64,000 bases of DNA, from assembly GCA_947044405.1 (NCBI GenBank), contig CAMRHE010001105.1, forward strand, positions 62,001 to 126,000. The letters are read 5' to 3'. Shown here piece after piece: positions 14,049 to 28,100 of the stretch (its first letter is position 1; every line of letters starts with the position of its first letter). The DNA is from Leptodactylus fallax (Eukaryota > Chordata > Amphibia > Anura > Leptodactylidae). A program made the translations under genes and the position numbers. The notes beneath the pieces are model-generated. The model searched no databases, was not told the origin of the DNA, and saw only the letters and a program-made list of their open reading frames with translations.

Positions 14049-15848
14049 TAGTGAGCACAGCTCTGGATGTGACTGGAGGATAAGCTATAATTACAGACTA
14101 GTGAGCACAGCTCTGGATGTGACTGGAGGATAAGGCATAATTACAGACTAGTGAGCACAGCTCTGGATGTGACTGGAGTATAAGCTATAACTACAGACTA
14201 GTGAGCACAGCTCTGGATGTGACTGGAGTATAAGCTATAATTACAGACTAGTGAGCACAGCTCTGGATGTGACTGGAGGATAAGCCATAATTACAGACTA
14301 GTGAGCACAGCTCTGGATGTGACTGGAGTATAAGCTATAACTACAGACTAGTGAGCACAGCTCTGGATGTGACTGGAGGATAAGCCATAATTACAGACTA
14401 GTGAGCACAGCTCTGGATGTGACTGGAGTATAAGCTATAATTACAGACTAGTGAGCACAGCTCTGGATGTGACTGGAGTATAAGCCATAATTACAGACTA
14501 GTGAGCACAGCTCTGGATGTGGCTGGAGGATAAGCTATAATTACAGACTAGTGAGCACAGCTCTGGATGTGACTGGAGGATAAGCTATAATTACAGACTA
14601 GTGAGCACAGCTCTGGATGTGACTGGAGTATAAGCTATAATTACAGACTAGTGAGCACAGCTCTGGATGTGACTGGAGTATAAGCTATAATTACAGACTA
14701 GTGAGCACAGCTCTGGATGTGACTGGAGGATAAGCTATAATTACAGACTAGTGAGCACAGCTCTGGATGTGATTTGAGTATAAGCTATAATTACAGACTA
14801 GTGAGCACAGCTCTGGATGTGACTGGAGTATAAGCTATAATTACAGACTAGTGAGCACAGCTCTGGATGTGACTGGAGGATAAGGCATAACTACAGACTA
14901 GTGAGCACAGCTCTGGATGTGACTGGAGGATAAGCTATAATTACAGACTAGTGAGCACAGCTCTGGATGTGACTGGAGTATAAGCTATAACTACAGACTA
15001 GTGAGCACAGCTCTGGATGTGACTGGAGTATAAGCTATAACTACAGACTAGTGAGCACAGCTCTGGATGTGACTGGAGTATAAGCCATAATTACAGACTA
15101 GTGAGCACAGCTCTGGATGTGACTGGAGGATAAGCCATAATTACAGACTAGTGAGCACAGCTCTGGATGTGACTGGAGTATAAGCTATAACTACAGACTA
15201 GTGAGCACAGCTCTGGATGTGACTGGAGGATAAGCTATAATTACAGACTAGTGAGCACAGCTCTGGATGTGACTGGAGTATAAGGCATAACTACAGACTA
15301 GTGAGCACAGCTCTGGATGTGACTGGAGTATAAGCTATAATTACAGACTAGTGAGCACAGCTCTGGATGTGACTGGAGTATAAGCCATAACTACAGACTA
15401 GTGAGCACAGCTCTGGATGTGACTGGAGGATAAGCTATAATTACAGACTAGTGAGCACAGCTCTGGATGTGACTGGAGGATAAGGCATAACTACAGACTA
15501 GTGAGCACAGCTCTGGATGTGACTGGAGGATAAGCTATAATTACAGACTAGTGAGCACAGCTCTGGATGTGACTGGAGTATAAACTATAATTACAGACTA
15601 GTGAGCACAGCTCTGGATGTGACTGGAGGATAAGGCATAATTACAGACTAGTGAGCACAGCTCTGGATGTGACTGGAGGATAAGCCATAATTACAGACTA
15701 GTGAGCACAGCTCTGGATGTGACTGGAGGATAAGGCATAATTACAGACTAGTGAGCACAGCTCTGGATGTGACTGGAGGATAAGGCATAATTACAGACTA
15801 GTGAGCACAGCTCTGGATGTGGCTGGAGTATAAGCTATAATTACAGAC

Positions 15849-15899
15849 TAGTGAGCACAGCTCTGGATGTGACTGGAGGATAAGCTCATAATTACAGAC
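15849..15899. repeat. 51-bp unit with both alleles CT and C at site 37-38
   Basis: The unit reads AAGCTCATAA at 15882-15891 where normal units have AAGCTATAA or AAGCCATAA. The extra base makes the site look like a merge of the CT and CC alleles. Confidence 0.85.
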
Positions 15900-18800
15900 T
15901 AGTGAGCACAGCTCTGGATGTGACTGGAGGATAAGGCATAATTACAGACTAGTGAGCACAGCTCTGGATGTGACTGGAGTATAAGCTATAATTACAGACT
16001 AGTGAGCACAGCTCTGGATGTGACTGGAGTATAAGCTATAATTACAGACTAGTGAGCACAGCTCTGGATGTGACTGGAGGATAAGGCATAATTACAGACT
16101 AGTGAGCACAGCTCTGGATGTGACTGGAGTATAAGCTATAACTACAGACTAGTGAGCACAGCTCTGGATGTGACTGGAGGATAAGCTATAATTACAGACT
16201 AGTGAGCACAGCTCTGGATGTGACTGGAGGATAAGGCATAATTACAGACTAGTGAGCACAGCTCTGGATGTGACTGGAGTATAAGCCATAATTACAGACT
16301 AGTGAGCACAGCTCTGGATGTGACTGGAGGATAAGCCATAATTACAGACTAGTGAGCACAGCTCTGGATGTGACTAGAGGATAAGGCATAACTACAGACT
16401 AGTGAGCACAGCTCTGGATGTGACTGGAGTATAAGCTATAATTACAGACTAGTGAGCACAGCTCTGGATGTGACTGGAGTATAAGCCATAATTACAGACT
16501 AGTGAGCACAGCTCTGGATGTGACTGGAGGATAAGCCATAACTACAGACTAGTGAGCACAGCTCTGGATGTGACTGGAGGATAAGGCATAACTACAGACT
16601 AGTGAGCACAGCTCTGGATGTGACTGGAGGATAAGGCATAATTACAGACTAGTGAGCACAGCTCTGGATGTGACTGGAGGATAAGCTATAATTACAGACT
16701 AGTGAGCACAGCTCTGGATGTGACTGGAGGATAAGCCATAACTACAGACTAGTGAGCACAGCTCTGGATGTGACTGGAGGATAAGCTATAATTACAGACT
16801 AGTGAGCACAGCTCTGGATGTGACTGGAGGATAAGCTATAATTACAGAATAGTGAGCACAGCTCTGGATGTGACTGGAGGATAAGGCATAATTACAGACT
16901 AGTGAGCACAGCTCTGGATGTGACTGGAGGATAAGGCATAATTACAGACTAGTGAGCACAGCTCTGGATGTGACTGGAGTATAAGCTATAATTACAGACT
17001 AGTGAGCACAGCTCTGGATGTGACTGGAGTATAAGCCATAATTACAGACTAGTGAGCACAGCTCTGGATGTGACTGGAGTATAAGCTATAACTACAGACT
17101 AGTGAGCACAGCTCTGGATGTGACTGGAGGATAAGCTATAATTACAGACTAGTGAGCACAGCTCTGGATGTGACTGGAGGATAAGCTATAATTACAGACT
17201 AGTGAGCACAGCTCTGGATGTGACTGGAGGATAAGGCATAATTACAGACTAGTGAGCACAGCTCTGGATGTGACTGGAGGATAAGCTATAATTACAGACT
17301 AGTGAGCACAGCTCTGGATGTGACTGGAATATAAGCTATAACTACAGACTAGTGAGCACAGCTCTGGATGTGACTGGAGGATAAGGCATAACTACAGACT
17401 AGTGAGCACAGCTCTGGATGTGACTGGAGTATAAGCTATAACTACAGACTAGTGAGCACAGCTCTGGATGTGACTGGAGGATAAGCTATAATTACAGACT
17501 AGTGAGCACAGCTCTGGATGTGACTGGAGTATAAGCTATAACTACAGACTAGTGAGCACAGCTCTGGATGTGACTGGAGGATAAGCTATAACTACAGACT
17601 AGTGAGCACAGCTCTGGATGTGACTGGAGGATAAGCCATAACTACAGACTAGTGAGCACAGCTCTGGATGTGACTGGAGGATAAGCTATAACTACAGACT
17701 AGTGAGCACAGCTCTGGATGTGACTGGAGTATAAACTATAATTACAGACTAGTGAGCACAGCTCTGGATGTGACTGGAGTATAAGCTATAATTACAGACT
17801 AGTGAGCACAGCTCTGGATGTGACTGGAGTATAAGCCATAATTACAGACTAGTGAGCACAGCTCTGGATGTGACTGGAGTATAAGCCATAACTACAGACT
17901 AGTGAGCACAGCTCTGGATGTGACTGGAGTATAAGCTATAATTACAGACTAGTGAGCACAGCTCTGGATGTGACTGGAGGATAAGCTATAATTACAGACT
18001 AGTGAGCACAGCTCTGGATGTGACTGGAGTATAAGCTATAATTACAGACTAGTGAGCACAGCTCTGGATGTGACTGGAGTATAAGCTATAATTACAGACT
18101 AGTGAGCACAGCTCTGGATGTGACTGGAGGATAAGCTATAACTACAGACTAGTGAGCACAGCTCTGGATGTGACTGGAGTATAAGCTATAATTACAGACT
18201 AGTGAGCACAGCTCTGGATGTGACTGGAGGATAAGCTATAACTACAGACTAGTGAGCACAGCTCTGGATGTGACTGGAGTATAAGCTATAATTACAGACT
18301 AGTGAGCACAGCTCTGGATGTGGCTGGAGGATAAGGCATAACTACAGACTAGTGAGCACAGCTCTGGATGTGACTGGAGTATAAGCTATAATTACAGACT
18401 AGTGAGCACAGCTCTGGATGTGACTGGAGGATAAGGCATAACTACAGACTAGTGAGCACAGCTCTGGATGTGACTGGAGGATAAGCTATAATTACAGACT
18501 AGTGAGCACAGCTCTGGATGTGACTGGAGTATAAGCTATAACTACAGACTAGTGAGCACAGCTCTGGATGTGACTGGAGTATAAGCTATAATTACAGACT
18601 AGTGAGCACAGCTCTGGATGTGACTGGAGTATAAGCTATAATTACAGACTAGTGAGCACAGCTCTGGATGTGACTGGAGTATAAGCTATAACTACAGACT
18701 AGTGAGCACAGCTCTGGATGTGACTGGAGGATAAGGCATAATTACAGACTAGTGAGCACAGCTCTGGATGTGACTGGAGGATAAGGCATAATTACAGACT

Positions 18801-21210
18801 AGTGAGCACAGCTCTGGATGTGACTGGAGGATAAGCTATAATTACAGACTAGTGAGCACAGCTCTGGATGTGACTGGAGTATAAGCTATAACTACAGACT
18901 AGTGAGCACAGCTCTGGATGTGACTGGAGGATAAGGCATAACTACAGACTAGTGAGCACAGCTCTGGATGTGACTGGAGGATAAGCTATAACTACAGACT
19001 AGTGAGCACAGCTCTGGATGTGACTGGAGGATAAGCTATAATTACAGACTAGTGAGCACAGCTCTGGATGTGACTGGAGGATAAGCTATAATTACAGACT
19101 AGTGAGCACAGCTCTGGATGTGACTGGAGGATAAGGCATAATTACAGACTAGTGAGCACAGCTCTGGATGTGACTGGAATATAAGCTATAATTACAGACT
19201 AGTGAGCACAGCTCTGGATGTGACTGGAGGATAAGCCATAATTACAGACTAGTGAGCACAGCTCTGGATGTGACTGGAGGATAAGCCATAATTACAGACT
19301 AGTGAGCACAGCTCTGGATGTGACTGGAGTATAAGTCATAACTACAGACTAGTGAGCACAGCTCTGGATGTGACTGGAGGATAAGGCATAACTACAGACT
19401 AGTGAGCACAGCTCTGGATGTGACTGGAGTATAAGCCATAACTACAGACTAGTGAGCACAGCTCTGGATGTGACTGGAGTATAAGCTATAATTACAGACT
19501 AGTGAGCACAGCTCTGGATGTGACTGGAGGATAAGCTATAATTACAGACTAGTGAGCACAGCTCTGGATGTGACTGGAGTATAAGCCATAATTACAGACT
19601 AGTGAGCACAGCTCTGGATGTGACTGGAGGATAAGCTATAATTACAGACTAGTGAGCACAGCTCTGGATGTGACTGGAGTATAAGCCATAATTACAGACT
19701 AGTGAGCACAGCTCTGGATGTGACTGGAGTATAAGCCATAACTACAGACTAGTGAGCACAGCTCTGGATGTGACTGGAGGATAAGCTATAATTACAGACT
19801 AGTGAGCACAGCTCTGGATGTGACTGGAGTATAAGCTATAATTACAGACTAGTGAGCACAGCTCTGGATGTGACTGGAGGATAAGCTATAATTACAGACA
19901 GTGAGCACAGCTCTGGATGTGACTGGAGGATAAGCTATAATTACAGACTAGTGAGCACAGCTCTGGATGTGACTGGAGGATAAGCTATAATTACAGACTA
20001 GTGAGCACAGCTCTGGATGTGACTGGAGTATAAGCCATAACTACAGACTAGTGAGCACAGCTCTGGATGTGACTGGAGTATAAGGCATAATTACAGACTA
20101 GTGAGCACAGCTCTGGATGTGACTGGAGGATAAGCTATAATTACAGACTAGTGAGCACAGCTCTGGATGTGACTGGAGGATAAGCTATAATTACAGACTA
20201 GTGAGCACAGCTCTGGATGTGACTGGAGTATAAGCTATAATTACAGACTAGTGAGCACAGCTCTGGATGTGACTGGAGGATAAGCTATAATTACAGACCA
20301 GTGAGCACAGCTCTGGATGTGACTGGAGGATAAGCTATAATTACAGACTAGTGAGCACAGCTCTGGATGTGACTGGAGGATAAGCTATAATTACAGACTA
20401 GTGAGCACAGCTCTGGATGTGACTGGAGGATAAGCCATAATTACAGACTAGTGAGCACAGCTCTGGATGTGACTGGAGTATAAGCTATAACTACAGACTA
20501 GTGAGCACAGCTCTGGATGTGACTGGAGTATAAGCTATAATTACAGACTAGTGAGCACAGCTCTGGATGTGACTGGAGGATAAGGCATAATTACAGACTA
20601 GTGAGCACAGCTCTGGATGTGACTGGAGGATAAGCTATAATTACAGACTAGTGAGCACAGCTCTGGATGTGACTGGAGGATAAGGCATAACTACAGACTA
20701 GTGAGCACAGCTCTGGATGTGACTGGAGTATAAGCTATAATTACAGACTAGTGAGCACAGCTCTGGATGTGACTGGAGTATAAGCTATAATTACAGACTA
20801 GTGAGCACAGCTCTGGATGTGACTGGAGGATAAGCCATAATTACAGACTAGTGAGCACAGCTCTGGATGTGACTGGAGGATAAGCTATAATTACAGACTA
20901 GTGAGCACAGCTCTGGATGTGACTGGAGGATAAGCTATAATTACAGACTAGTGAGCACAGCTCTGGATGTGACTGGAGGATAAGCTATAATTACAGACTA
21001 GTGAGCACAGCTCTGGATGTGACTGGAGTATAAGCCATAATTACAGACTAGTGAGCACAGCTCTGGATGTGACTGGAGGATAAGCTATAATTACAGACTA
21101 GTGAGCACAGCTCTGGATGTGACTGGAGTATAAGCCATAATTACAGACTAGTGAGCACAGCTCTGGATGTGACTGGAGGATAAGCCATAACTACAGACTA
21201 GTGAGCACAG

Positions 21211-21245
21211 CCTGGACTGGATGTAAAGCAAAAAAGACTAGTGAC
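21211..21245. other. Scar: scrambled unit
   Basis: The unit starting at 21199 is shortened and scrambled, with a duplicated CTGGA and an A-rich T-free run (AAAGCAAAAAAGAC). The next unit reads GTGACACAG for GTGAGCACAG. The homologous units near 13.25 kb and 29.25 kb are perfect, so the change is private to this copy. Confidence 0.85.
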
Positions 21246-21475
21246 ACAGCTCTGGATGTGGCTGGAGCATAAGCTATAATTACAGACTAGTGAGCACAGC
21301 TCTGGATGTGACTGGAGGATAAGCTATAACTACAGACTAGTGAGCACAGCTCTGGATGTGACTGGAGTATAAGCCATAACTACAGACTAGTGAGCACAGC
21401 TCTGGATGTGACTGGAGTATAAGGCATAACTACAGACTAGTGAGCACAGCTCTGGATGTGACTGGAGGATAAGCC

Positions 21476-21495
21476 AAACTACAACTAGTGAGCAA
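21476..21495. other. Scar: small losses across a unit junction
   Basis: The text reads CCAAACTACAACTAGTGAGC followed by AAAG, where the consensus has CCATAACTACAGACTAGTGAGC followed by ACAG. T and G are lost and C is replaced by A. The homologous junctions near 13.54 kb and 29.53 kb are intact. Confidence 0.8.
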
Positions 21496-22010
21496 AGCTC
21501 TGGATGTGGCTGGAGTATAAGCTATAGTTACAGACTAGTGAGCACAGCTCTGGATGTGACTGGAGGATAAGCTATAACTACAGACTAGTGAGCACAGCTC
21601 TGGATGTGACTGGAGTATAAGCCATAACTACAGACTAGTGAGCACAGCTCTGGATGTGACTGGAGTATAAGGCATAACTACAGACTAGTGAGCACAGCTC
21701 TGGATGTGACTGGAGTATAAGGCATAACTACAGACTAGTGAGCACAGCTCTGGATGTGACTGGAGGATAAGCTATAATTACAGACTAGTGAGCACAGCTC
21801 TGGATGTGACTGGAGGATAAGCTATAACTACAGACTAGTGAGCACAGCTCTGGATGTGACTGGAGGATAAGCTATAACTACAGACTAGTGAGCACAGCTC
21901 TGGATGTGACTGGAGTATAAGCCATAACTACAGACTAGTGAGCACAGCTCTGGATGTGACTGGAGGATAAGCTATAATTACAGACTAGTGAGCACAGCTC
22001 TGGATGTGAC

Positions 22011-22020
22011 TGGGAGGATA
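22011..22020. other. One-base insertion (CTGGGAGG)
   Basis: An extra G extends the GG at unit positions 27-28, which looks like homopolymer slippage or a basecall error. The same kind of change occurs at 62351-62360. Confidence 0.8.
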
Positions 22021-22187
22021 AGCTATAATTACAGACTAGTGAGCACAGCTCTGGATGTGACTGGAGGATAAGGCATAATTACAGACTAGTGAGCACAGCT
22101 CTGGATGTGACTGGAGTATAAGCTATAACTACAGACTAGTGAGCACAGCTCTGGATGTGACTGGAGTATAAGCTATAATTACAGACT

Positions 22188-25100
22188 AGTGAGCACAGCT
22201 CTGGATGTGACTGGAGGATAAGCCATAATTACAGACTAGTGAGCACAGCTCTGGATGTGACTGGAGTATAAGCTATAACTACAGACTAGTGAGCACAGCT
22301 CTGGATGTGACTGGAGGATAAGCCATAATTACAGACTAGTGAGCACAGCTCTGGATGTGACTGGAGTATAAGCATAATTACAGACTAGTGAGCACAGCTC
22401 TGGATGTGACTGGAGTATAAGCCATAATTACAGACTAGTGAGCACAGCTCTGGATGTGACTGGAGGATAAGCTATAATTACAGACTAGTGAGCACAGCTC
22501 TGGATGTGACTGGAGGATAAGCTATAATTACAGACTAGTGAGCACAGCTCTGGATGTGACTGGAGTATAAGCTATAATTACAGACTAGTGAGCACAGCTC
22601 TGGATGTGACTGGAGTATAAGCTATAATTACAGACTAGTGAGCACAGCTCTGGATGTGACTGGAGGATAAGCTATAATTACAGACTAGTGAGCACAGCTC
22701 TGGATGTGATTTGAGTATAAGCTATAATTACAGACTAGTGAGCACAGCTCTGGATGTGACTGGAGTATAAGCTATAATTACAGACTAGTGAGCACAGCTC
22801 TGGATGTGACTGGAGGATAAGGCATAACTACAGACTAGTGAGCACAGCTCTGGATGTGACTGGAGGATAAGCTATAATTACAGACTAGTGAGCACAGCTC
22901 TGGATGTGACTGGAGTATAAGCTATAACTACAGACTAGTGAGCACAGCTCTGGATGTGACTGGAGTATAAGCTATAACTACAGACTAGTGAGCACAGCTC
23001 TGGATGTGACTGGAGTATAAGCCATAATTACAGACTAGTGAGCACAGCTCTGGATGTGACTGGAGGATAAGCCATAATTACAGACTAGTGAGCACAGCTC
23101 TGGATGTGACTGGAGTATAAGCTATAACTACAGACTAGTGAGCACAGCTCTGGATGTGACTGGAGGATAAGCTATAATTACAGACTAGTGAGCACAGCTC
23201 TGGATGTGACTGGAGTATAAGGCATAACTACAGACTAGTGAGCACAGCTCTGGATGTGACTGGAGTATAAGCTATAATTACAGACTAGTGAGCACAGCTC
23301 TGGATGTGACTGGAGTATAAGCCATAACTACAGACTAGTGAGCACAGCTCTGGATGTGACTGGAGGATAAGCTATAATTACAGACTAGTGAGCACAGCTC
23401 TGGATGTGACTGGAGGATAAGGCATAACTACAGACTAGTGAGCACAGCTCTGGATGTGACTGGAGGATAAGCTATAATTACAGACTAGTGAGCACAGCTC
23501 TGGATGTGACTGGAGTATAAACTATAATTACAGACTAGTGAGCACAGCTCTGGATGTGACTGGAGGATAAGGCATAATTACAGACTAGTGAGCACAGCTC
23601 TGGATGTGACTGGAGGATAAGCCATAATTACAGACTAGTGAGCACAGCTCTGGATGTGACTGGAGGATAAGGCATAATTACAGACTAGTGAGCACAGCTC
23701 TGGATGTGACTGGAGGATAAGGCATAATTACAGACTAGTGAGCACAGCTCTGGATGTGGCTGGAGTATAAGCTATAATTACAGACTAGTGAGCACAGCTC
23801 TGGATGTGACTGGAGGATAAGCTATAATTACAGACTAGTGAGCACAGCTCTGGATGTGACTGGAGGATAAGGCATAATTACAGACTAGTGAGCACAGCTC
23901 TGGATGTGACTGGAGGATAAGGCATAATTACAGACTAGTGAGCACAGCTCTGGATGTGACTGGAGTATAAGCTATAATTACAGACTAGTGAGCACAGCTC
24001 TGGATGTGACTGGAGTATAAGCTATTATTACAGACTAGTGAGCACAGCTCTGGATGTGACTGGAGGATAAGGCATAATTACAGACTAGTGAGCACAGCTC
24101 TGGATGTGACTGGAGTATAAGCCATAATTACAGACTAGTGAGCACAGCTCTGGATGTGACTGGAGTATAAGCTATAATTACAGACTAGTGAGCACAGCTC
24201 TGGATGTGACTGGAGTATAAGCTATAATTACAGACTAGTGAGCACAGCTCTGGATGTGACTGGAGTATAAGCTATAATTACAGACTAGTGAGCACAGCTC
24301 TGGATGTGACTGGAGGATAAGCTATAATTACAGACTAGTGAGCACAGCTCTGGATGTGGCTGGAGGATAAGCCATAATTACAGACTAGTGAGCACAGCTC
24401 TGGATGTGACTGGAGTATAAGCTATAACTACAGACTAGTGAGCACAGCTCTGGATGTGACTGGAGGATAAGCTATAATTACAGACTAGTGAGCACAGCTC
24501 TGGATGTGACTAGAGGATAAGCCATAATTACAGACTAGTGAGCACAGCTCTGGATGTGACTGGAGGATAAGCCATAACTACAGACTAGTGAGCACAGCTC
24601 TGGATGTGACTGGAGGATAAGGCATAACTACAGACTAGTGAGCACAGCTCTGGATGTGACTGGAGGATAAGGCATAATTACAGACTAGTGAGCACAGCTC
24701 TGGATGTGACTGGAGGATAAGCTATAATTACAGACTAGTGAGCACAGCTCTGGATGTGACTGGAGGATAAGCCATAACTACAGACTAGTGAGCACAGCTC
24801 TGGATGTGACTGGAGGATAAGCTATAATTACAGACTAGTGAGCACAGCTCTGGATGTGACTGGAGGATAAGCTATAATTACAGAATAGTGAGCACAGCTC
24901 TGGATGTGACTGGAGGATAAGGCATAATTACAGACTAGTGAGCACAGCTCTGGATGTGACTGGAGGATAAGGCATAATTACAGACTAGTGAGCACAGCTC
25001 TGGATGTGACTGGAGTATAAGCTATAATTACAGACTAGTGAGCACAGCTCTGGATGTGACTGGAGTATAAGCCATAATTACAGACTAGTGAGCACAGCTC

Positions 25101-28100
25101 TGGATGTGACTGGAGTATAAGCTATAACTACAGACTAGTGAGCACAGCTCTGGATGTGACTGGAGGATAAGCTATAATTACAGACTAGTGAGCACAGCTC
25201 TGGATGTGACTGGAGGATAAGCTATAATTACAGACTAGTGAGCACAGCTCTGGATGTGACTGGAGGATAAGGCATAATTACAGACTAGTGAGCACAGCTC
25301 TGGATGTGACTGGAGTATAAGCTATAATTACAGACTAGTGAGCACAGCTCTGGATGTGACTGGAATATAAGCTATAACTACAGACTAGTGAGCACAGCTC
25401 TGGATGTGACTGGAGGATAAGGCATAACTACAGACTAGTGAGCACAGCTCTGGATGTGACTGGAGTATAAGCTATAACTACAGACTAGTGAGCACAGCTC
25501 TGGATGTGACTGGAGGATAAGCTATAATTACAGACTAGTGAGCACAGCTCTGGATGTGACTGGAGTATAAGCTATAACTACAGACTAGTGAGCACAGCTC
25601 TGGATGTGACTGGAGGATAAGCTATAACTACAGACTAGTGAGCACAGCTCTGGATGTGACTGGAGGATAAGCCATAACTACAGACTAGTGAGCACAGCTC
25701 TGGATGTGACTGGAGGATAAGCTATAACTACAGACTAGTGAGCACAGCTCTGGATGTGACTGGAGTATAAACTATAATTACAGACTAGTGAGCACAGCTC
25801 TGGATGTGACTGGAGTATAAGCTATAATTACAGACTAGTGAGCACAGCTCTGGATGTGACTGGAGTATAAGCCATAATTACAGACTAGTGAGCACAGCTC
25901 TGGATGTGACTGGAGTATAAGCCATAACTACAGACTAGTGAGCACAGCTCTGGATGTGACTGGAGTATAAGCTATAATTACAGACTAGTGAGCACAGCTC
26001 TGGATGTGACTGGAGGATAAGCTATAATTACAGACTAGTGAGCACAGCTCTGGATGTGACTGGAGTATAAGCTATAATTACAGACTAGTGAGCACAGCTC
26101 TGGATGTGACTGGAGTATAAGCTATAATTACAGACTAGTGAGCACAGCTCTGGATGTGACTGGAGGATAAGCTATAACTACAGACTAGTGAGCACAGCTC
26201 TGGATGTGACTGGAGTATAAGCTATAATTACAGACTAGTGAGCACAGCTCTGGATGTGACTGGAGGATAAGCTATAACTACAGACTAGTGAGCACAGCTC
26301 TGGATGTGACTGGAGTATAAGCTATAATTACAGACTAGTGAGCACAGCTCTGGATGTGGCTGGAGGATAAGGCATAACTACAGACTAGTGAGCACAGCTC
26401 TGGATGTGACTGGAGTATAAGCTATAATTACAGACTAGTGAGCACAGCTCTGGATGTGACTGGAGGATAAGGCATAACTACAGACTAGTGAGCACAGCTC
26501 TGGATGTGACTGGAGGATAAGCTATAATTACAGACTAGTGAGCACAGCTCTGGATGTGACTGGAGTATAAGCTATAACTACAGACTAGTGAGCACAGCTC
26601 TGGATGTGACTGGAGTATAAGCTATAATTACAGACTAGTGAGCACAGCTCTGGATGTGACTGGAGTATAAGCTATAATTACAGACTAGTGAGCACAGCTC
26701 TGGATGTGACTGGAGTATAAGCTATAACTACAGACTAGTGAGCACAGCTCTGGATGTGACTGGAGGATAAGGCATAATTACAGACTAGTGAGCACAGCTC
26801 TGGATGTGACTGGAGGATAAGGCATAATTACAGACTAGTGAGCACAGCTCTGGATGTGACTGGAGGATAAGCTATAATTACAGACTAGTGAGCACAGCTC
26901 TGGATGTGACTGGAGTATAAGCTATAACTACAGACTAGTGAGCACAGCTCTGGATGTGACTGGAGGATAAGGCATAACTACAGACTAGTGAGCACAGCTC
27001 TGGATGTGACTGGAGGATAAGCTATAACTACAGACTAGTGAGCACAGCTCTGGATGTGACTGGAGGATAAGCTATAATTACAGACTAGTGAGCACAGCTC
27101 TGGATGTGACTGGAGGATAAGCTATAATTACAGACTAGTGAGCACAGCTCTGGATGTGACTGGAGGATAAGGCATAATTACAGACTAGTGAGCACAGCTC
27201 TGGATGTGACTGGAATATAAGCTATAATTACAGACTAGTGAGCACAGCTCTGGATGTGACTGGAGGATAAGCCATAATTACAGACTAGTGAGCACAGCTC
27301 TGGATGTGACTGGAGGATAAGCCATAATTACAGACTAGTGAGCACAGCTCTGGATGTGACTGGAGTATAAGTCATAACTACAGACTAGTGAGCACAGCTC
27401 TGGATGTGACTGGAGGATAAGGCATAACTACAGACTAGTGAGCACAGCTCTGGATGTGACTGGAGTATAAGCCATAACTACAGACTAGTGAGCACAGCTC
27501 TGGATGTGACTGGAGTATAAGCTATAATTACAGACTAGTGAGCACAGCTCTGGATGTGACTGGAGGATAAGCTATAATTACAGACTAGTGAGCACAGCTC
27601 TGGATGTGACTGGAGTATAAGCCATAATTACAGACTAGTGAGCACAGCTCTGGATGTGACTGGAGGATAAGCTATAATTACAGACTAGTGAGCACAGCTC
27701 TGGATGTGACTGGAGTATAAGCCATAATTACAGACTAGTGAGCACAGCTCTGGATGTGACTGGAGTATAAGCCATAACTACAGACTAGTGAGCACAGCTC
27801 TGGATGTGACTGGAGGATAAGCTATAATTACAGACTAGTGAGCACAGCTCTGGATGTGACTGGAGTATAAGCTATAATTACAGACTAGTGAGCACAGCTC
27901 TGGATGTGACTGGAGGATAAGCTATAATTACAGACCAGTGAGCACAGCTCTGGATGTGACTGGAGGATAAGCTATAATTACAGACTAGTGAGCACAGCTC
28001 TGGATGTGACTGGAGGATAAGCTATAATTACAGACTAGTGAGCACAGCTCTGGATGTGACTGGAGTATAAGCCATAACTACAGACTAGTGAGCACAGCTC

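Larger units (their letters stand above)
1..14248. repeat. Higher-order repeat copy A (long form, left side may be cut by window)
   Basis: The opening units have states G-CC-T, T-CT-C, G-CC-T, T-CT-T, T-CC-T, a G24 unit, two T-CT-T, G-CT-T, then a unit with GATTT at 473. The same ordered run opens the blocks at 14249 and 40810. Copy A is about 6.3 kb longer than copies B and C because its middle is present twice: 2.7-5.3 kb and 8.2-10.9 kb each carry the same order of markers (A27, A50 at 3400 and 8949, A30 at about 3830 and 9429, A36 at about 4235 and 9833). An extra block separates the two middles. The tail at 13.3-14.2 kb carries unusual units with G24, C or T at 31, and G42. Whether unit 1 is the true start of the copy cannot be told, because the window begins there. 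Confidence 0.75.
14249..22187. repeat. Higher-order repeat copy B, about 7.94 kb
   Basis: This block opens with the G-CC-T run and has the GATTT unit at 14771, A50 at 16849, A30 at 17329 and 19189, A36 near 15592 and 17732, the GTCAT unit at 19335, the CAGACC variant at 20299, and the G24/C31 unit at 21260. Copy C repeats these in the same order at offsets of 7,937-8,048 bp, differing by gain or loss of whole 50-bp units. That is the pattern unequal crossing-over gives. Small irregularities are an extra C at 15885-15887, a lost base at 19899/19900 where homologous units read CAGACCAG, and two scars at 21211-21245 and 21476-21495. The boundary is a convention: I placed it at the first unit of the recognisable opening run. 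Confidence 0.82.
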
